A DNA stretch of 64,000 nt. Origin: Rhizobium sp. CF122. GTDB taxonomy: Bacteria; Pseudomonadota; Alphaproteobacteria; Rhizobiales; Rhizobiaceae. Positions within the stretch are counted from its first letter, which is position 1, and the number at the start of each line of letters is the position of its first letter. The stretch spans positions 231,275 to 295,274 of the forward strand of contig NZ_AKKA01000008.1 in the NCBI RefSeq assembly GCF_000282035.1, read 5' to 3'. Below are positions 60,784 through 64,000 of this stretch, one piece after another. The position numbers and the translations under genes were made by a program. The notes beneath the pieces are model-generated. The model searched no databases and was not told the origin of the DNA. It saw only the letters and a list, made by a program, of their open reading frames with translations.

Positions 60784-61038
60784 TTAGTGCAAGGTCATGT
60801 CAGAAGCGGTTATCCACACCCGTCCGTCATATGCCAGCTGGCCCTCTGAGAACTTGCGATCGGCAATACTCTCATACACATGAAGATAGCGGAGGATACC
60901 TTGGATCATATCTCCTGCGCCAGCAGGCATTGCATCATTAGAGATGCATACTGTCTGATGCAGGTTTCCTTCCGTCATCACTAAGACAGCATAACTGCCA
61001 TATAGCCGTATTTTGCCGGGCATGGTGGCGAGCGACAT
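60784..61038 (-). CDS. Small hypothetical protein
   Basis: 84 residues starting MSLATMPGKIRLYGSYAVLV, then TEGNLHQTVCISNDAMPAGA and GMIQGILRY-type text in the middle. An AGGACG site precedes the start. No family recognised and no membrane segment; coding potential is moderate. Confidence 0.45.
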   Translation of the reverse strand: MSLATMPGKIRLYGSYAVLVMTEGNLHQTVCISNDAMPAGAGDMIQGILRYLHVYESIADRKFSEGQLAYDGRVWITASDMTLH

Positions 61039-61464
61039 AGCGTCCTCCTCGAAATTCTTCCGACGGCGTTTCGCTTTCGGATAGCTAAGGAGCTATGGTT
61101 AACGAATGGTTAAGCAGCAGCAATCTGGCAATTTGGACTGATCACACGACAAAAAGACGCAGTGTGACGCGGTCATCAGGCTAAGGTTGAATAGCGTCTT
61201 GCCGTTGGGTAATCGAAAGGCGAGAATCGACGGAACGGTGAACGGCATTCAGCCATGTGGAGCACGCATTCTATTCCGCAGGCCGCCCAAGCTACCCGGA
61301 CACTGACGGTCAGGTCGACCGGCTGAACACTGCATTTGCGTTCACTAATCGAAGGGCTACTCGGCGATACTTATCGGACACCCACGTCGTTGGAGGGATT
61401 CAACTTCCGTTAAGTTAAATGACCTAGCCTTCTATCGAACTTTAATAAAATCAATTGTTTCTGG
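61039..61464. other. 426-bp gap before the diguanylate cyclase, no gene recognised
   Basis: Holds the promoter region of the GGDEF gene and nothing else identifiable; AT-rich from about 61400. Confidence 0.45.
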
Positions 61465-61476
61465 GTGCTGCCTATC

Positions 61477-62679
61477 ATGGGCGACAGCAGTCTTATCTTA
61501 TACATTCCGCCTGTTTTGTTCAGCATCGTTGCGCTCGCGTTTCTTTTGCTCTGGCGTCTGAAGGTCACCCCGGCCTGGCAATGGGCCGCTGGGTTCGCTC
61601 AAACTGCCGCAGGCTTCGTTGTCTCGACTTTCTTCACCGAACCGTATTTCGCGGCATTCGCTTCCGGGATGATCTTCATTGGAGCAGCTTATTGCTATGG
61701 CAGCGGCCTAATGGAGCACTTCAAGACACTTCAGCATAACGGCCCGCGTTTGGCTTTTGTCGCGTGCTACACAATCGCATTGGTCTACGCGGTTTATTGG
61801 AAGGCGAGCTTGGTCGACCAGTTGTTTCTTACGGATGCCGGATTTGCCTTCCTTCTAGGCTGGTCTATTTGTGTGGTAACTGGAAGAGCCTCCCGTGCGA
61901 TCGATAAAGCATTGATTGCAACAACTTGGATTGTTGTCCTCGACTGTGTTGTTCGGACGGTCTTTTTCACCTTTTTTTCGAATTCCAGCGACAACTTGAG
62001 TGATTTCGCGACATCGCTCTACAATCTCGAAGTGACTGTCAGCACAATCACCATATGTATGTTCTTCCCGTTTACGGCTCTTGGAGCAAGCGCAACTGCG
62101 GCCATCGACCGACACAGGACGGCAGCTAGTACCGATGAACTAACCGGGCTTCTCAACCGGCGGGGATTTAGAGACGCGATCTTAAGTGATTTCGATTCAG
62201 GCACTCCTCGGGGGGCGCTTATCATCTGCGACATAGATCATTTCAAGGGTGTAAACGACACGTATGGTCATGCAATGGGTGATCGGGTCATTCGAGCGCT
62301 TGCGAACGAGCTAGAGCGCAACGTCGCTTCGTGTGGCCGCATTGCCAGATTTGGCGGCGAGGAGTTCGTAGCGTTCATTCCGCACGCTTCGATTGAAGAC
62401 GCGGTTGGCATCGCAGAATCGATCCGGAGCGGTTTCGCGGCAAGGGATTGGCGAAAGCAGGGGCTGGCCCATAGCGTTACGGTGAGCTGTGGCATCTCGT
62501 CTATAGATGAGTGCGAAACCACCCTCGACCCCGCCGTCGATCGGGCCGACAGCGCTCTGTATGCAGCTAAGGAAGCCGGTCGGAATTCGGTCTTCTTTCG
62601 CAGTCCTCACGGCGTGCCAGACACCATCAGCAGCGATATGGGCAAACTGTTTGCTGCCTCGTCTAGGGTGTCGAAATGA
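61477..62679 (+). CDS. Diguanylate cyclase with seven-helix membrane sensor domain
   Basis: 400 residues (ATG 61477; an in-frame GTG at 61465 is possible). Seven hydrophobic helices occupy residues 5-205 (for example LILYIPPVLFSIVALAFLLL). Then a GGDEF domain: DELTGLLNRRGFRDAI, ICDIDHFKGVNDTYGHAMGD and IARFGGEEFVAF with an intact GGEEF active site. The RxxD inhibitory site expected five residues before GGEEF is absent, so product feedback inhibition is unlikely. It makes c-di-GMP in response to an unknown membrane signal. Confidence 0.9.
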   Translation: MGDSSLILYIPPVLFSIVALAFLLLWRLKVTPAWQWAAGFAQTAAGFVVSTFFTEPYFAAFASGMIFIGAAYCYGSGLMEHFKTLQHNGPRLAFVACYTIALVYAVYWKASLVDQLFLTDAGFAFLLGWSICVVTGRASRAIDKALIATTWIVVLDCVVRTVFFTFFSNSSDNLSDFATSLYNLEVTVSTITICMFFPFTALGASATAAIDRHRTAASTDELTGLLNRRGFRDAILSDFDSGTPRGALIICDIDHFKGVNDTYGHAMGDRVIRALANELERNVASCGRIARFGGEEFVAFIPHASIEDAVGIAESIRSGFAARDWRKQGLAHSVTVSCGISSIDECETTLDPAVDRADSALYAAKEAGRNSVFFRSPHGVPDTISSDMGKLFAASSRVSK

Positions 62680-62746
62680 AGCGGTCGTATGCGTCCAAGA
62701 CGGAATAACGCACGGCGGCGCTTCGTATGCGGGTCAGGAGATGGTG

Positions 62747-63145
62747 ATGATAGCAGGTGGCTGTTTGTGCGGCGCGGTGCGATACGAGTGTGAAGGTGAT
62801 CCGGAATGCTCATTGGTGTGTTATTGCCGTGATTGCCAAAAGGCTTCCGGCTCGGGCCATGTTCCCGCGATGAGTATGCCCCGCGAGAAAGTCACGATTA
62901 TTGGTGCTACAAGAAGCTACGCGGCACCGGGGGGAAGTGGGAAGATTACAGTCCGCCACTTTTGTCCCGCCTGTGGCAGTCTTCTGTTTGCCACACCTGA
63001 AGTCATTCCCGACTTCATAAACATCTACGCAGGCACGCTTGACGATCCGTCAGTGTTCAAGCCGACGTGGTCATTCTTTCCGCATAAGCATGCTCCTTGG
63101 GATCGTGTTCCAGACGACCTACCAGAGCTGCCGCTTTCCACCTGA
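62747..63145 (+). CDS. GFA (glutathione-dependent formaldehyde-activating) family protein
   Basis: 132 residues from ATG 62747 with AGGAG upstream at a standard distance. Zinc-site pairs: GGCLCGAVRYEC (CxC), CYCRDCQKASGSG, and HFCPACGSLLFA. These match GFA/CENP-V zinc proteins. Real glutathione-formaldehyde activity is unproven for most members. The gene is co-directional with the diguanylate cyclase, 67 bp after it. A link with the formaldehyde released in the methylamine region would be only circumstantial at this distance. Confidence 0.85.
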   Translation: MIAGGCLCGAVRYECEGDPECSLVCYCRDCQKASGSGHVPAMSMPREKVTIIGATRSYAAPGGSGKITVRHFCPACGSLLFATPEVIPDFINIYAGTLDDPSVFKPTWSFFPHKHAPWDRVPDDLPELPLST

Positions 63146-63376
63146 CGTGTGTGTGAAGTCCCTTTCTGCATGCGCAGGCGAGTCTGGAGCATGCGCACAA
63201 AAGGCACCCTTGTCATTGCGCCGCGCGATCAGGGCGTCTGACGGTACTTATCAAGGATCCGACCCCTTCATAGGGCCAAAGCGATGCTTCAGCGATTGGG
63301 CCCGCATCAAGGGACAAAACTCTTCTTTACGTTTGGCGGAATGTCTAAATTGCGCCCACGTAGAAGGATACTCCGC

Positions 63377-63472
63377 ATGGGCCTGCTGGCTGAAATTCAG
63401 AACGACGCTCTCTCCGACACTGTTCCGGTTGCCACGTTGCTTCGAAAGGTGATGGTACTTGCTGCCAACTAG
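63377..63472 (+). pseudogene. Truncated AbiTii-domain start
   Basis: ATG 63377, after AAGGA eight bases upstream, encodes MGLLAEIQNDALSDTVPVAT and LLRKVMVLAAN, then TAG. The start matches the N-terminus of AbiTii domain proteins, which are phage-defence components and typically continue beyond this point. Here it stops after 31 residues at the 3' end of ligD. Probably the stub of a truncated defence gene. Confidence 0.6.
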
Positions 63473-64000
63473 CTCTCCATCTCGTAGATAGCCGCATTGT
63501 CCTGAACATCGCGCAGTCCTTTGTACGACGCCGCGCGAAGCTTCCCGTCATGCGTCCATGCTCGGTACTCGATCTCCGCGATCAGCGTGGGCTGGACCCA
63601 CACCAGGTTCTTTCCCCGGCCCGTATACTCAATGGTAGGACGCTTTCGTTTCAACCGGTCCAGCTTGCGTCGGAGCTGGTCGGCGTTCTGCTCGTTGAAC
63701 CCTGTTCCGACCGAACCGACGTAGACATAGTCATTTGCCTTCCGAGCAGCCAGAATAAGGCTGCCGATCCCGGCGCGTGCGACGCCCGACTGCTCGTAGC
63801 CGACGATGATAAAACTGTCGCTCTGGGTCGTCTTGATCTTGATCCAGTCACTGGTCCGACCAGATATGTAGGCGCTGTCGCGGTTCTTTGCGATGATGCC
63901 TTCGAGGCCGTGCTCTCTTGCTGCTTCGAAGATATCCATTCCGTCGCCGTCGATCTCGTCAGATAGGCGCACAGCCTGCGGATTCCGAGGCAATCCGCCC
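63469..64000 (-). CDS. ligD: ATP-dependent DNA ligase LigD, 3' part (runs off window)
   Basis: The frame is open to the window edge. Ligase nucleotidyltransferase motif IV (LEGIIAKNRDSAYISGRTSD) and motif V (WIKIK) are visible, followed by an OB-fold domain (SDSFIIVGYEQSGVARAGIG, YVYVGSVGTGFNEQNADQLR, LVWVQPTLIAEIEYRAWTHD). LigD joins DNA ends in Ku-dependent NHEJ. Only the final 177 codons lie in the window, so completeness is unknown. The Ku partner gene at 19361 is broken, so NHEJ from these two genes alone would not work. Confidence 0.88.
   Translation of the reverse strand, partial: GGLPRNPQAVRLSDEIDGDGMDIFEAAREHGLEGIIAKNRDSAYISGRTSDWIKIKTTQSDSFIIVGYEQSGVARAGIGSLILAARKANDYVYVGSVGTGFNEQNADQLRRKLDRLKRKRPTIEYTGRGKNLVWVQPTLIAEIEYRAWTHDGKLRAASYKGLRDVQDNAAIYEMES

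Noticed and set aside
62747..63145. GFA protein as part of the methylated-amine formaldehyde pathway
   Set aside because: It is 46 kb away, beside an unrelated diguanylate cyclase, and most GFA-family members have no proven formaldehyde role.

Overview
The window is about 64 kb of GC-rich DNA. Gene content and protein flavour (glx/GlnT-type methylamine genes, GXGXG proteins, many LysR and MocR regulators, Ku/LigD remnants) point to an alphaproteobacterium of the Rhizobiales, most likely Rhizobium/Agrobacterium. That is inference from families, not a database match. Pseudogene fragments, IS remnants and many small accessory operons suggest a plasmid, chromid or genomic-island setting. No rRNA, tRNA or CRISPR was seen.

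Region 1 (1-16.4 kb) is a methylated-amine catabolic locus. Tmm would oxidise trimethylamine to TMAO, Tdm would demethylate TMAO to dimethylamine plus formaldehyde, and DmmABC with DmmD would demethylate dimethylamine to methylamine. GmaS and MgsABC would turn methylamine into gamma-glutamylmethylamide and N-methylglutamate. FolD and PurU would take the C1 unit through tetrahydrofolate to formate. An APC-type permease faces away from tdm, and a small PAS/MCP-like sensor sits between tmm and tdm. N-methylglutamate dehydrogenase is not in the window and may lie to the left of position 1.

Region 2 (16.4-24.8 kb) is a gene graveyard. It holds IS30 and ISNCY transposase fragments, an adenylate-cyclase/TPR gene in two non-overlapping pieces 5.3 kb apart, and remnants of a thioredoxin reductase, a beta-helix protein, a Ku protein, a tyrosine recombinase and a RecD-like helicase. 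Intact islands within it are a peroxiredoxin and a MocR/DUF983 pair.

Region 3 (24.8-30.6 kb) is a redox/quinone-stress set: quinone oxidoreductase, DoxX, GST/glutaredoxin-like, NIPSNAP, VOC protein, LysR and an alpha/beta hydrolase.

Region 4 (30.6-41.7 kb) starts with a second DUF983/MocR pair, followed by a complete Nit1C-type (MSMEG_0572 to MSMEG_0565, Sll0783 type) operon: nitrilase, radical SAM, GNAT, AIR-synthase-like, glycosyltransferase, small protein, flavoprotein and a Pnap_2097/LnmK-like protein. A textbook sigma-54 promoter and two copies of a palindromic element, also found at the DUF983 genes, lie in front of it.

Region 5 (41.7-53.9 kb) has mostly leftward detoxification/transport operons (DUF1622, YoaK, MFS, DoxX, amidohydrolase, XapX, isochorismatase-type hydrolase, ring-cleavage dioxygenase, ChaC, exported alpha/beta hydrolase) with LysR regulators. 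A shared 30-bp element of constant orientation precedes five of these units, four of them 71-90 bp from the start codon. This previously unnamed regulon is the most interesting signal in the window.

Region 6 (54.3-64 kb) has a lower-GC pair of unknown genes, an ECF sigma factor coupled to an SDR, a YCII protein, a second SDR divergent from an HxlR regulator, small unknown genes, a 7-TM diguanylate cyclase, a GFA-like protein, a truncated AbiTii start, and the 3' end of ligD running off the window.
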